DNA of 64,000 nucleotides, from NCBI RefSeq assembly GCF_014649755.1, contig NZ_BMTQ01000022.1, positions 1 to 64,000 on the forward strand. Direction: 5' to 3'. Shown here piece by piece: positions 42,160-51,383 of the stretch. The notes below the pieces were generated by a model that saw only the letters and a list, made by a program, of their open reading frames with translations, was not told the origin of the DNA and searched no databases. Numbering within the stretch: the first letter of the stretch is position 1; every line of letters begins with the position of its first letter. Source of the stretch: Streptomyces litmocidini (GTDB lineage Bacteria > Actinomycetota > Actinomycetes > Streptomycetales > Streptomycetaceae). The position numbers and the translations under genes were made by a program.

Positions 42160-43078
42160 CCCCGGCCGTCCCGTCGTGGGCCGCCCAGCCGGCCAGGGCG
42201 AACCCCGTCCCCTCCCTGCGCACTTCGGCGGCGCCCGCCCCGCCGAAGTGCGCGGGGACGACCAGTTCCCCGTCGTCCGCCGCCCGTTCGAGGATCCGGC
42301 GGCGGCTGGTCGCCGCCCCCGCCGCGTCCAGGCAGAAACAGCTCGCGCGCGTCGGGTCGAGGATCTGCACGGGGCTGTGGAGGAGGTCGCCGACGAAGAC
42401 CGCGCGGTCGCTCCCGGAGGCCAGCCGCAGCACGGCGGAGCCCGGCGTGTGACCGGGCGCCGACTCCAGGACGAGGTTCTCGTCGATGCGGTGGGAGCCG
42501 TCCCAGAGCGTGACCAGACCGGCGCGGTGCACGGGCGCCACGCTGTCCTCGTAGATCAGCCGGTCCTCCTCCCGGAGGCCGCCGCCGTACGCGTTCGCCG
42601 GGCCGAAGTGGAAGTCGTCGGCGGCCGGGAGGAGATAACGGGCGTTCGGGAACGTCGGCGCCCATTCCCCTTCCGCGTCCCGCGTGTTCCAGCCGACGTG
42701 GTCCGCGTGCAGATGGGTGTTGACGACGACGTCCACGTCCTCGGGGCCGATGCCCGCCCGCTCCAGACGGCCGAGGAAACCGTCCTGCCGCCGGTGGAAG
42801 TGCGGTGAGTGCGGCCGCTCCCGCCCGTCGCCCACGCCGGTGTCGACCAGGACGGTCCGTCCCCCGCTGCGCAGCACCCAGGTCTGCAGCGCCATGACCG
42901 CGTCGTCGCTCTCCGGCGCCCAGTGGTCCGGCGCCAGCCACTCCTCGTTGTCCTTCCACACCTCGGGCCCGGCGTCCGGGACGAGGGTGCGGGCGGGCGC
43001 GAACGGCCCCTGCCACTCGACGACCCGGATGATCTCGACGTCCCCCAGGACGATGGTCTGCGCGCTCTCGTTCGTCAT
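42149..43078 (-). CDS. MBL-fold metallo-hydrolase
   Basis: A 309-residue metallo-beta-lactamase-fold enzyme. The metal-binding motif THLHADHVGW lies near 120-129, the next His in APGHTPGS (about 208) and an Asp in AVFVGDLLHS (about 229). It resembles the lactonase/N-acyl homoserine lactonase-like branch, but the substrate is open. It is divergent from the AraC regulator at 43186, its likely controller, and overlaps the 3' end of the MFS gene by 11 bases. Confidence 0.86.
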   Translation of the reverse strand: MTNESAQTIVLGDVEIIRVVEWQGPFAPARTLVPDAGPEVWKDNEEWLAPDHWAPESDDAVMALQTWVLRSGGRTVLVDTGVGDGRERPHSPHFHRRQDGFLGRLERAGIGPEDVDVVVNTHLHADHVGWNTRDAEGEWAPTFPNARYLLPAADDFHFGPANAYGGGLREEDRLIYEDSVAPVHRAGLVTLWDGSHRIDENLVLESAPGHTPGSAVLRLASGSDRAVFVGDLLHSPVQILDPTRASCFCLDAAGAATSRRRILERAADDGELVVPAHFGGAGAAEVRREGTGFALAGWAAHDGTAGVRR

Positions 43079-43185
43079 GCGACCGACAGTAGGGAGGGGC
43101 CGGTGAGCCCCTCAATGCTCCAGCCGATCCTCCGGATGCGCAGAACGCTCACCTCCGCTGTCGGCGCTTCGGTACGCTCCCGGCC

Positions 43186-44133
43186 ATGGACGTGGTGAGC
43201 GACGCGATCTCGGCCGTACGCGTCGGGCGGCCCTCCTCCGAACGGGTGCGGGTCGGCGGACGCTGGTGCGCGCGGTTCGACCCCTACGACGGAGCGGGCT
43301 TCCACGTCGTCCTCAGGGGCGGCTGCTGGCTCCTGCCCGACGGCGGCGAACCGGTCGTGCTCGGCGCGGGCGACGCGGTGCTGCTGCCGCACGGCACCGG
43401 CCACGTCATCGCCGACGCGCCCGCCGACGCGGCGACGGTGGCCCGGGCGGTGCCCTTCGACCGGTGGGCCGACGGGAGCCTTCCGCGCCCGACCCGGACG
43501 GCCGGTCACGGGCGCGAGGTCGAGATGGTCTGCGGCAAGTACCGGCTCGACCGCAGCCACGTGCACCCGCTCCTCGCGGAACTCCCGCCGCTCGTCCACC
43601 TGCCGGCCCGCGCCGACGGCGATCCCGGACTCAGGGGCGCCATCGCCCTCCTGGCGGGTGAGCTGGAGGAACAGCGACCGGGCGCCTCCCTCGCCCTCCC
43701 CAGCCTGCTCGACCTGCTGTTCGTCTACATGGTCCGGTCCTGGACGGCCGAGAGCACGGACGGGACGTGGCCCGCGGCCCTGGGCGACCGGGTGGCCGCC
43801 GCCGCGCTGCGCGCCCTGCACGCCGATCCGGCCGCGCCCTGGACGGTCGACCGCCTCGCGGCCGCGGCGGGCGTCTCCCGCCCCACCCTGGCCCGTCGCT
43901 TCACCGCCCTGGTGGGCCGGCCGCCGATGGCGTACCTCGCCTGGTGGCGGCTGACCCGCGCCGCCGCGCTGCTCCGGGACACCGGCGACCCGCTGGCCGC
44001 CGTCGCCCGCCGCGTGGGCTACGGCTCGCCGTACGCCCTGTCCCACGCCTTCCGCCGCGAGTTCGGCATGACGCCGGGTCGGTACCGGGCGGGACCGGGC
44101 GTCAGCTCGTGGGCTTCTGCGTCAGGTTCTTGA
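43186..44133 (+). CDS. AraC-family regulator with cupin domain
   Basis: A 315-residue regulator. An N-terminal AraC_binding cupin (about 20-130, with GFHVVLRGGCWLL) is followed by two helix-turn-helix motifs (about 205-300: LAAAAGVSRPTLARRFTALV and VARRVGYGSPYALSHAFRRE). TACGCT lies seven bases before the ATG (leaderless). It probably regulates the divergent MBL hydrolase. Its 3' end overlaps the convergent ybjN-type gene by 32 bases. Confidence 0.9.
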   Translation: MDVVSDAISAVRVGRPSSERVRVGGRWCARFDPYDGAGFHVVLRGGCWLLPDGGEPVVLGAGDAVLLPHGTGHVIADAPADAATVARAVPFDRWADGSLPRPTRTAGHGREVEMVCGKYRLDRSHVHPLLAELPPLVHLPARADGDPGLRGAIALLAGELEEQRPGASLALPSLLDLLFVYMVRSWTAESTDGTWPAALGDRVAAAALRALHADPAAPWTVDRLAAAAGVSRPTLARRFTALVGRPPMAYLAWWRLTRAAALLRDTGDPLAAVARRVGYGSPYALSHAFRREFGMTPGRYRAGPGVSSWASASGS

Positions 44134-44596
44134 ACGCGTCGAGGTTGCGGGTCGACTCGCCGCGCGAGACCCGCCACTCGTACTCCCGGCGGATCGCCGA
44201 CGCGAAGCCCAGCTCCAGGAGCGTGTTGAAGTCGCCGTCCGCCGCCTCCAGGACCGAGCCGAGCAGCCGGTCCAGCTCCTCCGGCGTGACGGCGGAGAGC
44301 GGGAGCTTGCCGGCGAGGTAGACGTCGCCGAGGCCGTCGACCGCGTAACCCACGCCGTACAGCTTGAGGTTGCGCTCCAGGAGCCAGCGGTGGACGCCCG
44401 CCTCGTTCTCGTCCGGGTGCCGGATGACGAAGGCGTTGAGGGAGAGGGAGTGGCGGCCCACCCGGAGCGACAGGGTGGTGAACAGCTTGCGCGTGCCCGG
44501 GAGCTTCACGACGTACGAGCCGGGCTCCGGGGACTCCCAGTCCAGCTCCGCTTCGTCGAACGTGTCCTCGATGATCCGCCGAACGTCCTCAGCCAT
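44102..44596 (-). CDS. YbjN-domain protein
   Basis: A 164-residue protein with a YbjN-type sensory/chaperone-like fold (VKLPGTRKLFTTLSL, LLERNLKLYGVGYAVD). Its ATG lies eight bases inside the end of mshA, so it is translationally coupled to mycothiol synthesis, an arrangement common in actinobacteria. Exact role unknown. Confidence 0.85.
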   Translation of the reverse strand: MAEDVRRIIEDTFDEAELDWESPEPGSYVVKLPGTRKLFTTLSLRVGRHSLSLNAFVIRHPDENEAGVHRWLLERNLKLYGVGYAVDGLGDVYLAGKLPLSAVTPEELDRLLGSVLEAADGDFNTLLELGFASAIRREYEWRVSRGESTRNLDAFKNLTQKPTS

Positions 44597-45956
44597 GGTG
44601 CGAGCGTACGCGACGGCGGTTCTCGCGCAGCCGGTGGTCGTGCATGGCGGCCGTGTACACGTCCGCCGTGGCCGAGGCCGCCGTGTCCCAGCCGAAGGAG
44701 CCCGCGTGCAGCGCCGCCGCCTCCCCCATCCGGGCCGACAGCGACGGGTCCGCCACGAACCGGCCGAGCGCCCGGGCGTAGTCCGCCGGGTCGTGCCCCT
44801 GCACGAGGAAGCCGGTCACCTCGTCCCGTACGGCCACGGGCAGACCGCCGACCGCCGCAGCGACGACCGGGGTGCCGGCCGCCTGCGCCTCGATCGCGAC
44901 CAGGCCGAAGGACTCGCTGTACGAGGGCATGACGAGGACGCTCGCCGCGCGGAACCAGTCGGCCAGACGGTCCTGCCCCACCGGCGGGTGGAAGCGCACG
45001 ACGTCGGAGATCCCCAGCTTGGCCGCCAGCTTCTGCAGCTGCTCCGGCTTGGCCAGGCCGCTGCCGCTCGGGCCGCCGACCACCGGGACGACCATCCGGG
45101 AGCGGAGGGAGGGGTCCTGCTGCAGGAGCCGGGCGGCGGCGCGGAGCAGGATGTCCGGGGCCTTCAGCGGCTGTATCCGGCCGGCGAAGACGGGGACGAA
45201 CGCGTCCTGCGGCAGCCCGAGCCGGGCGCGGGCCGCGGCGCGTCCGTCGGCGGGCCGGAAGCGGTCGAGGTTGACGCCCGGGTGCACGACCGCGATCTTG
45301 CCGGGGTCCGCGTCGTAGAAGCGGGCGAGCTCGTCGGCCTCCTCCGCGGTGTTGGCGATCAGCCGGTCCGCGGCGGCGACGATCTGCGTCTCGCCGATCA
45401 CCCGGGCCGCGGGCTCGGGCGTGTCGCCCTCGGCGAGCGCGGCGTTCTTGACCTTCGCCATGGTGTGCATGGCGTGGACGAGCGGGACGCCCCAGCGCTC
45501 GGCGGCCAGCCAGCCGACGTGGCCGGAGAGCCAGTAGTGGGAGTGGACGAGGTCGTAGTGGCCGGGGCGGTGCCCCGCCCACGCCTGCATCACGCCGTGC
45601 GTGAAGGCGCAGAGCTGCGCGGGCAGCTCCTCCTTGGCCAGCCCCTCGTACGGACCGGCGTCCACGTGCCGTACGAGCACGCCCGGCGTCAGTTCGACGA
45701 CCGGGGGGAGGCCGCCGGTGGTGGCCCGGGTGAAGATCTCCACCTCGATGTCGATGGCCGCGAGCCGCTTGGCCAGCTCGACGATGTAGACGTTCATGCC
45801 GCCCGCGTCCCCCGTGCCGGGCTGGTGCAGCGGCGAGGTGTGGACGCTGAGCATGGCCACGCGCCGGGGGGTGCGGTGCCGGCCGGGGAGCCGGAGCCTG
45901 GCCGGCGCCGGGTGCCGGTGCCGGGTACCGGCGAACCGGGACACGTACTGGCTCAC
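44589..45956 (-). CDS. mshA: D-inositol-3-phosphate glycosyltransferase MshA
   Basis: A 455-residue GT-B glycosyltransferase that joins UDP-GlcNAc and 1L-myo-inositol 1-phosphate in the first step of mycothiol synthesis. It has RRVAMLSVHTSPLHQPGTGD (N-domain), GGMNVYIVELAKRLA, VHSHYWLSG and the EX7E nucleotide-sugar motif in ESFGLVAIEAQAAGTPVV. Start: GTG at 45956 (SQYVSRFAG), as in other Streptomyces MshA proteins I recall. It is followed by the coupled ybjN-type gene. Confidence 0.93.
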   Translation of the reverse strand: MSQYVSRFAGTRHRHPAPARLRLPGRHRTPRRVAMLSVHTSPLHQPGTGDAGGMNVYIVELAKRLAAIDIEVEIFTRATTGGLPPVVELTPGVLVRHVDAGPYEGLAKEELPAQLCAFTHGVMQAWAGHRPGHYDLVHSHYWLSGHVGWLAAERWGVPLVHAMHTMAKVKNAALAEGDTPEPAARVIGETQIVAAADRLIANTAEEADELARFYDADPGKIAVVHPGVNLDRFRPADGRAAARARLGLPQDAFVPVFAGRIQPLKAPDILLRAAARLLQQDPSLRSRMVVPVVGGPSGSGLAKPEQLQKLAAKLGISDVVRFHPPVGQDRLADWFRAASVLVMPSYSESFGLVAIEAQAAGTPVVAAAVGGLPVAVRDEVTGFLVQGHDPADYARALGRFVADPSLSARMGEAAALHAGSFGWDTAASATADVYTAAMHDHRLRENRRRVRSHHG

Positions 45957-46150
45957 GTCGGCGGTCCTTCCGCTCGGGGGCCGCTCACGGGCCCCGGGGG
46001 CTGGGCTGAGCTGGGCGGGCATGGCAGGTGGAGGGCGTGGGACGTCCTCCAGCCGCGACAACGCCGGAATGGCCCCTTTCATTTCCGACAAAGGGGTGCT
46101 TTGCCAATTCGTTGCCGGGGACACCGCCCGGAGCGGGCCCTTTCGGTTCG

Positions 46151-46350
46151 GGGCGACCGCCCGGGACCGGCCCGCTTCCCGCCCCGGGCGACCGCCCGGA
46201 GCCCCTCTCGTTCCGCCCCGGGCGACCGCCCGGAGCCCCTCTCGTTCCGCCCCGGGCGACCGCCCGGAGCCCGTCTCGTTCCGCCCGGGGCGACCGCCCG
46301 GGGCGACCGCCCGGGGCCCGTCTCGTTCCGCCCGGGGCGACCGCCCGGGG
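46151..46350. repeat. 34-bp tandem repeat array upstream of mshA
   Basis: GGGCGACCGCCC begins at 46151, 46186, 46220, 46254, 46288, 46301 and 46335. Five of the six intervals are 34-35 bases and one is 13. Each unit contains a short hairpin (GGGCG/CGCCC) and CTCGTTCCG. It fills most of the 495-base gap between divergent mshA and a methyltransferase gene. Confidence 0.85.
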
Positions 46351-46452
46351 CAGGTCCCCTTCCCTCCCGGGGCCACTGCCCGGGGCCCGCAGCCGTCGCC
46401 GGGGCCTCCCGCCCGACCCGGGCCCCTCCCCCGCACCCCTTACGCTCATGAC

Positions 46453-47247
46453 ATGGCCCCGCGCACCACCCGCCCCGTCGGCACCCCGACCCGCGGGACC
46501 ACCAACCCGAACCGGCTGCGCCGCATGGACCGCTGGATCGCCGCCGTCCACGGCCCCGCCCTGCGCGGCTTCCCCGAGCCGCCGCTCGCCGTGGACCTCG
46601 GGTACGGGGCCGCCCCCTGGACCGCCGTGGAGCTCCTGGCCCGGCTCCGCACCGCCGAGCCCCGCACCCGGCTCTACGGCATCGAGATCGAACCGGCCAG
46701 GGTCGAGGCCGCGAAGCCGTACGAGCGGGAGGGCCTCTCCTTCCTGCACGGCGGCTTCGAGGTGCCGGTGCCCGGTCGGGTCGCCCTGATCCGGGCGGCG
46801 AACGTGCTGCGCCAGTACGACGAGGACCAGGTCGCGGCCGTCTGGGCCAGGCTCTGCGGGCGACTCGCCCCCGGCGGGCTGCTCGTGGAGGGGACCTGCG
46901 ACGAGATCGGCCGCCGGCACGTGTGGGTGGCGCTCGACGCGGGCGGGCCGCGCACCGTGACCTTCGCGACCCGGCTCGGCTCGCTCGACCGGCCCTCGGA
47001 CCTCGCGGAACGGCTGCCGAAGGCGCTGATCCACCGGAACGTGCCGGGCGAGCCGGTGCACGCCTTCCTGCGGGACTTCGACCGGGCGTGGGCGGCGGCC
47101 GCCCCGTACGCCTCGCTGGGCGCGCGACAGCGGTGGATCCGCTCCGCCCGCGACCTCGCGGCGGACTGGCCGCTGACGGACGGCCCGCGCCGCTGGCGAC
47201 AGGGCGAGGTGACGGTGCGCTGGGAGGCGCTGGCACCGCGCGGGTGA
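46453..47247 (+). CDS. class I SAM-dependent methyltransferase
   Basis: A 264-residue protein with a class I methyltransferase fold: motif I VDLGYGAAPWTAVELL (about 46-61), the acidic end of strand 2 in LYGIEIEP, and VALIRAANVLRQY as a post-I motif. A basic N-terminus (PRTTRPVGTPTRGTTNPNRL) precedes it. TACGCT lies six bases before the ATG (leaderless). Substrate unknown. Confidence 0.8.
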   Translation: MAPRTTRPVGTPTRGTTNPNRLRRMDRWIAAVHGPALRGFPEPPLAVDLGYGAAPWTAVELLARLRTAEPRTRLYGIEIEPARVEAAKPYEREGLSFLHGGFEVPVPGRVALIRAANVLRQYDEDQVAAVWARLCGRLAPGGLLVEGTCDEIGRRHVWVALDAGGPRTVTFATRLGSLDRPSDLAERLPKALIHRNVPGEPVHAFLRDFDRAWAAAAPYASLGARQRWIRSARDLAADWPLTDGPRRWRQGEVTVRWEALAPRG

Positions 47248-47551
47248 CGGGACGTCCGCCGGCGCGTCCGCGGGCGTGCTCCTCGGGGCCCCTCTCCGGG
47301 CTTCCCTCCGGGCTTCCCTCAGGGCTCCTCTCGGGGCCCTCCCTCGGGACTTCCCCTCGCTTCTCCCCAACTCCCGCTGAATTTCCCGTCCGGAGGGAAC
47401 GCCACACGCACCCCACTCGTCCCCCGTGAGGGGGACGGGCCCGACAGGCCCAGGTTTCCTCTGTCGCTTTCCTGTTTCGCGTGGCACTATCGCCAGGCCG
47501 CCATCAGGTTACTGACGGTAAATCAGATTTGGGTCACTCGAGGGGGAGCTC

Positions 47552-48601
47552 GTGAACCGACGCCGCCACGCCACCGCCGCGATCACCGTGATCTGCGCCC
47601 TGACCGTGCTGGCCTCTCCCGCACTGACCCTCCAGGCCGCCGCCGCGCCGCTCCCGCCCTCCCCTCCGAGGAAGAGCCTGGAGGAGGTGCGCGCGGAGAT
47701 CGACGACCTGTACCGGAAGGCCGCCGTCGCCACCGACGCGTACAACCTCGCCGAGGAGAGGACGAAGGAGCAGTCCGCCGAACTCGTCCGGCTCGCCCGG
47801 ATGATCGTGGACGGCCGCGAGAAGATCGAGGACCTCAAGGCCAAGGCCGGCGCCGCCGCCCGCGCCCAGTACCGCAACGGCGGGCTCCCGGAGGGCGCGC
47901 AGCTCGTCCTCACGAACGACCCGCAGCTCTTCCTCGACGCCGCCGGACGGCTCAAGGACGGCGCGAAGGCCACCCACGACCTCCTGGGCGAGATGACCCG
48001 CGCCCAGGCCGAGTTGGACACCTACGCCAAGGACGCGGGCGCCAACTGGACCAAGCTGGAGGCCAACCGCGTCCGGCAGGCGAAGGCGAAGAAGGAGATC
48101 AACGACAAGATCGCCGCCGCCGAGAAGCTGGAGGCCGAACTCGCCGCCGAGGAGCGCGAGCGGCTGCGGCTCCTGGAGCAGCAGGCCCTGAACCGGGCCC
48201 AGACGACCTGGCTCGGCACCGGCGTCCTCAAGGGCCTGAAGGGGGACACGACCGAGGAGGGCAGGAAGGCGGTCGAGTTCGCGACGGCCCAGATCGGCAA
48301 GCCGTACGTCTGGGGTGCCGAGGGGCCGCTCTCGTACGACTGCTCCGGGCTGACCCAGCGCTCCTGGGGCGCGGCCGGCCGGGGCATCCCGCGCACCTCG
48401 CAGGAGCAGTGGCGGCTCCTGCCGCACGTGGACATCAAGGACATGCGGCCCGGCGACCTGATCGTCTACTTCAAGGACGCGAGCCACATCGGGATGTACG
48501 TCGGGAACGGGATGATCGTGCACGCGCCGCGCCCGGGGCGGAACGTGACCCTCGCGGGCGCGGGCTCGATGGAGATCCTGGGAGTGGTCCGCCCCGCGTG
48601 A
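47552..48601 (+). CDS. secreted NlpC/P60 cell-wall endopeptidase
   Basis: A 349-residue exported peptidoglycan hydrolase. Signal peptide at 1-32 (AITVICALTVLASPALTLQA). A long coiled coil (about 40-215, LEEVRAEIDDLY to AAEERERLRLLEQ) probably anchors or autoinhibits. The NlpC/P60 domain (about 235-349) has catalytic Cys in YDCSGLTQ, His in ASHIGMYVG and a third polar residue in IVHAPRPG. It cleaves stem-peptide bonds. The GTG has GAGGGGGAG upstream. Confidence 0.9.
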   Translation: MNRRRHATAAITVICALTVLASPALTLQAAAAPLPPSPPRKSLEEVRAEIDDLYRKAAVATDAYNLAEERTKEQSAELVRLARMIVDGREKIEDLKAKAGAAARAQYRNGGLPEGAQLVLTNDPQLFLDAAGRLKDGAKATHDLLGEMTRAQAELDTYAKDAGANWTKLEANRVRQAKAKKEINDKIAAAEKLEAELAAEERERLRLLEQQALNRAQTTWLGTGVLKGLKGDTTEEGRKAVEFATAQIGKPYVWGAEGPLSYDCSGLTQRSWGAAGRGIPRTSQEQWRLLPHVDIKDMRPGDLIVYFKDASHIGMYVGNGMIVHAPRPGRNVTLAGAGSMEILGVVRPA

Positions 48602-48918
48602 CCCGCCCGCCCCGCGTGACCCGCCCCCTCCTCCCTTCGTGACCCGCCCCCTCGCGCCCCGCCCCGCGTGACACGAGCCACCTCCGCGACCCGGCGGGCG
48701 TGACGGGAGCCACGTCCGGGGCGTGACGTTTCTCATGGGCCCGGGCCCCCGCGCGGGGGCAAGTACCTCCCCTTCCGCGGCATATGCCAAGCACGGCGCG
48801 TCCTCTCACGGGCTGATCGCCATTCCGTTGCGCACCGCCCTACCGCTATGGTCCGGGACGGGCGGGACGCCACCCGGCGCCCCGCGCACCCTCGGGGGGA
48901 GGGAAGGAAACCGGACCG

Positions 48919-50220
48919 ATGCCCGTATCCGTACCGCGTCAGAGAAACGTCTCTGCCGCTGCGGGACCCGGCGAGGCCACCCCAATGGACGCCACTCCCA
49001 TGACAGGCACAGTCACAGGAACCGATCGCAGCGATCTCACTCTCCTGGTCGTCGAGGACGACCCGGCGGGTGCCCTCGCCGTACCCGAACTGCTCGACGC
49101 GGCCGACGCCGCCGGCACCCGGGTCCGCATCCGCACCGCCCGGAACCTCACCGAGGCCGAGCGGCTCCTCACCGACGACGTCCACTGCGTCCTCGTCGAC
49201 CTCTCCCTGCCCGGCCCCCGGGCCGCCGCCGGCGACGACCCGCTCGCCCCGCTGCGGCACATCCTGCGCCTCGCCCCGCGCCACGCCGTCCTCGCGCTCG
49301 CCGCCTCCGCCGACGCCGAGCTGGCGGCCGAGGCGGTACGCGTCGGGGCCCAGGACCACCTCTTCCGCGAGGAGCTCGACGGACGGCTGCTCAGCCGGGC
49401 CATCCGCTACGCCGTCGAGCGCAAGCGGGCCGACGCCGTCCAGGTGAAGCTCGCCGAGTCCCGGCTGCGCGCCCAGGAGAACGCCCGGCTGGAACGCGGC
49501 CTGCTGCCGACCCCGCTCCTGGAGGGCTCCGACCTGCGGTTCGCCTCCCACTACCGGCCCGGCCGCTCCCGCGCCCTGCTCGGCGGCGACTTCTACGACA
49601 CCGTCCGCACCCCCGACGGCACCGTCCACGCCATGATCGGCGACGTCTGCGGGCACGGTCCCGACGAGGCCGCGCTCGGCGTCGAGCTGCGGATCGCCTG
49701 GCGGGCCCTGACCTTCGCGGGCCTCTGCGGGGACGAGCTGCTCTCGACGATGCAGCAGGTCCTGGAGCACGAGCGGGAGAGCGACGAGATCTTCGCGACC
49801 CTCTGCACCGTCGACATCGCGCCCGACGGACGCCGGGCCGGGCTCTGCCTGGCCGGCCACCCCTCGCCGCTGATCGCCCGGCACGGGCGGGCCGCGCGCC
49901 TCCTCCCGTACGAGGACGGCGGCCCGGCCCTCGGACTGCTGCCGCGCGCCCGCTGGCCGCGCCGGCAGGTCGAGCTGGGCGGGGCGTGGAGCCTGCTCAT
50001 GTACACGGACGGGCTCATCGAGGGCCGTTCGGCGGGCCCCGGTTCCCCACGGCTCGGCCAGGACGGGATGGTCGAGATGATCAACCGCCAGCTGGCCTCG
50101 GGCCTGCGCGGCGAGGAGCTCCTGGAGGCGGCCGTGACGGAGGTCCGGTCCCTGAACGGCGGCGAGCTGACGGACGACGTCGCCGTCCTGGCCCTGGAAA
50201 GGGAGAGGACCCGGGGGTGA
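48919..50220 (+). CDS. receiver domain / SpoIIE-type PP2C phosphatase
   Basis: A 433-residue signalling protein. An N-terminal receiver-like domain (about 40-165; LLVVEDDPAGALAV, LVDLSLPGP with the Asp acceptor) is joined by a coiled segment to a PP2C/SpoIIE serine phosphatase (about 205-430; LLGGDFYDTV, GDVCGHGPDEAAL, LLMYTDGLIEGR, LTDDVAVLAL with metal-binding Asp residues). Such proteins dephosphorylate anti-anti-sigma factors. The TGA stop falls in the first copy of a 41-bp repeat. Confidence 0.9.
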   Translation: MPVSVPRQRNVSAAAGPGEATPMDATPMTGTVTGTDRSDLTLLVVEDDPAGALAVPELLDAADAAGTRVRIRTARNLTEAERLLTDDVHCVLVDLSLPGPRAAAGDDPLAPLRHILRLAPRHAVLALAASADAELAAEAVRVGAQDHLFREELDGRLLSRAIRYAVERKRADAVQVKLAESRLRAQENARLERGLLPTPLLEGSDLRFASHYRPGRSRALLGGDFYDTVRTPDGTVHAMIGDVCGHGPDEAALGVELRIAWRALTFAGLCGDELLSTMQQVLEHERESDEIFATLCTVDIAPDGRRAGLCLAGHPSPLIARHGRAARLLPYEDGGPALGLLPRARWPRRQVELGGAWSLLMYTDGLIEGRSAGPGSPRLGQDGMVEMINRQLASGLRGEELLEAAVTEVRSLNGGELTDDVAVLALERERTRG

Positions 50221-50322
50221 GCACCTCCCGGATCCCGGAAGAGGGACGGGGCCCGGGGTGAGCGCCTCCCGGGTCCCGGAAGAGGGACAGGACCCGGGGG
50301 TGAGCACCTCCCGGGTCCTGCC
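50206..50322. repeat. three 41-bp tandem repeats forming terminator hairpins
   Basis: Copies begin at 50206, 50247 and 50288. Each holds GACCCGGG-type arms around GTGAGCACCT and CCCGGGTC-type arms, so each can fold as a hairpin. The first copy includes the phosphatase stop codon. Confidence 0.8.
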
Positions 50323-50339
50323 GTGGCGCTGCCTGCCGC

Positions 50340-50687
50340 CTATCGGCCGCCGTTGTAGGGGCCGTACGGTCCGTCACTGCTGGAGCCGCCGCCGCGGCGG
50401 CCGCCCCGGCCCCCGCCGGAGACCTGCGCGAGCGCGGGTCGCACGTCCACCATGAAGACGATGGCGGCGATCAGCCCCGCGATCTGCAGGAACAGCATCG
50501 GCAGCAGCAGGTTCAGGACGAGGTTGACGCCCAGGACGATCAGCCAGAACTTCTTCGTCTGCTTGTCGGCGGCGCGGTAGGCGTCCTCGCGCGCCATGGC
50601 GGCGAAGACGAGCGCGGCGACGGCGAAGCCGGTGAAGACCAGGAAGGTCACCAGGGAGAGAAGGGAATCGAATCCCGCGCGCAACAT
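50340..50687 (-). CDS. DUF2516-type membrane protein
   Basis: A 115-residue protein with hydrophobic segments at about 10-30 and 45-80 and a Gly/Arg/Ser-rich tail (GGGRGGRRGGGSSS). The AADKQTKKFWLIVLGVNLVLN segment fits small DUF2516-type membrane proteins. I chose ATG 50687; a GTG at 50696 is also possible. Function unknown. It follows the HbhA-like gene. Confidence 0.7.
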   Translation of the reverse strand: MLRAGFDSLLSLVTFLVFTGFAVAALVFAAMAREDAYRAADKQTKKFWLIVLGVNLVLNLLLPMLFLQIAGLIAAIVFMVDVRPALAQVSGGGRGGRRGGGSSSDGPYGPYNGGR

Positions 50688-50776
50688 GCTGAGCACCGCC
50701 TAGTGGGATGGAGAGAGAGCGCCTCGCGGTCAAGGTACCCGGTACAACGCACCGGGTACCCCCAGGAGTGCCCGCC

Positions 50777-51346
50777 CTACTCCTTCTCGGCGGCGACGGC
50801 CGTCTTCTTGGCGGAGGCCTTGCGGACGGTGGTCTTCCGGGCGGACGCCTTCTCGGCCCCGGCCCCGGTCTCCGCCGCCGGGTCCTCCGCCTCCTCCGCC
50901 TTGGGCGCCGGCTCCGGCTCGACGACGACGGCGATCTCGGTGATCTCCTCGGCGACCTCGCCGCGCCAGGCCCGGACGGCCTCCTCGCCGTGCGCGGCGA
51001 CCTCCTCGTACTTCTCGCGCGCCTTGACCGCGTACTCGGCGGCGACGCCGACCCCGCGCAGGGCCAGGTCCTGGGCGGTCTCGCCGAACTTCTTGAGGTC
51101 GGTGTCGAGGCCGCCGACGACCTCGGCGAACTTCGCCTGCACGGTGGCCTGGGCCTCCTTGGCCTGCGCGGTCACCTTCTCCTGCACGGCCTTCGGGTCG
51201 GTCTTCCGGACGGCGTCGATGCGGGCGGGCGCCTCGGCGGCGAGCTGCTCGATCAGCCCGGGTACCTTCCGGGCCTGCCGCACGGCGAGGTCGGCGGTGC
51301 CGGCGGCGAAGTAGAGGGGGGTACGCAGTTCGTCGATGATGGCCAT
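50777..51346 (-). CDS. HbhA-like coiled-coil protein
   Basis: A 189-residue helical protein resembling the mycobacterial heparin-binding haemagglutinin family: IIDELRTPLYFAAGTADLAV start, then a long amphipathic helix (about 45-130), an acidic stretch (PEPAPKAEEAEDP) and a basic Lys/Ala tail (SARKTTVRKASAKKTAVAA). In this family the Lys-rich tail binds polyanions or DNA. It follows the XRE regulator on the same strand, 37 bases apart. Confidence 0.78.
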   Translation of the reverse strand: MAIIDELRTPLYFAAGTADLAVRQARKVPGLIEQLAAEAPARIDAVRKTDPKAVQEKVTAQAKEAQATVQAKFAEVVGGLDTDLKKFGETAQDLALRGVGVAAEYAVKAREKYEEVAAHGEEAVRAWRGEVAEEITEIAVVVEPEPAPKAEEAEDPAAETGAGAEKASARKTTVRKASAKKTAVAAEKE

Positions 51347-51383
51347 GCTGGTGGTCCTCCCGGATGTGACGTACTGGGGCGTA

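Noticed and set aside
46151..46350. The 34-bp array as a CRISPR.
   Set aside because: Units are contiguous with no variable spacers and no cas genes are present.
47400..47551. A c-di-AMP (ydaO-type) riboswitch before the NlpC/P60 gene.
   Set aside because: None of the conserved riboswitch segments I know is present in the leader.
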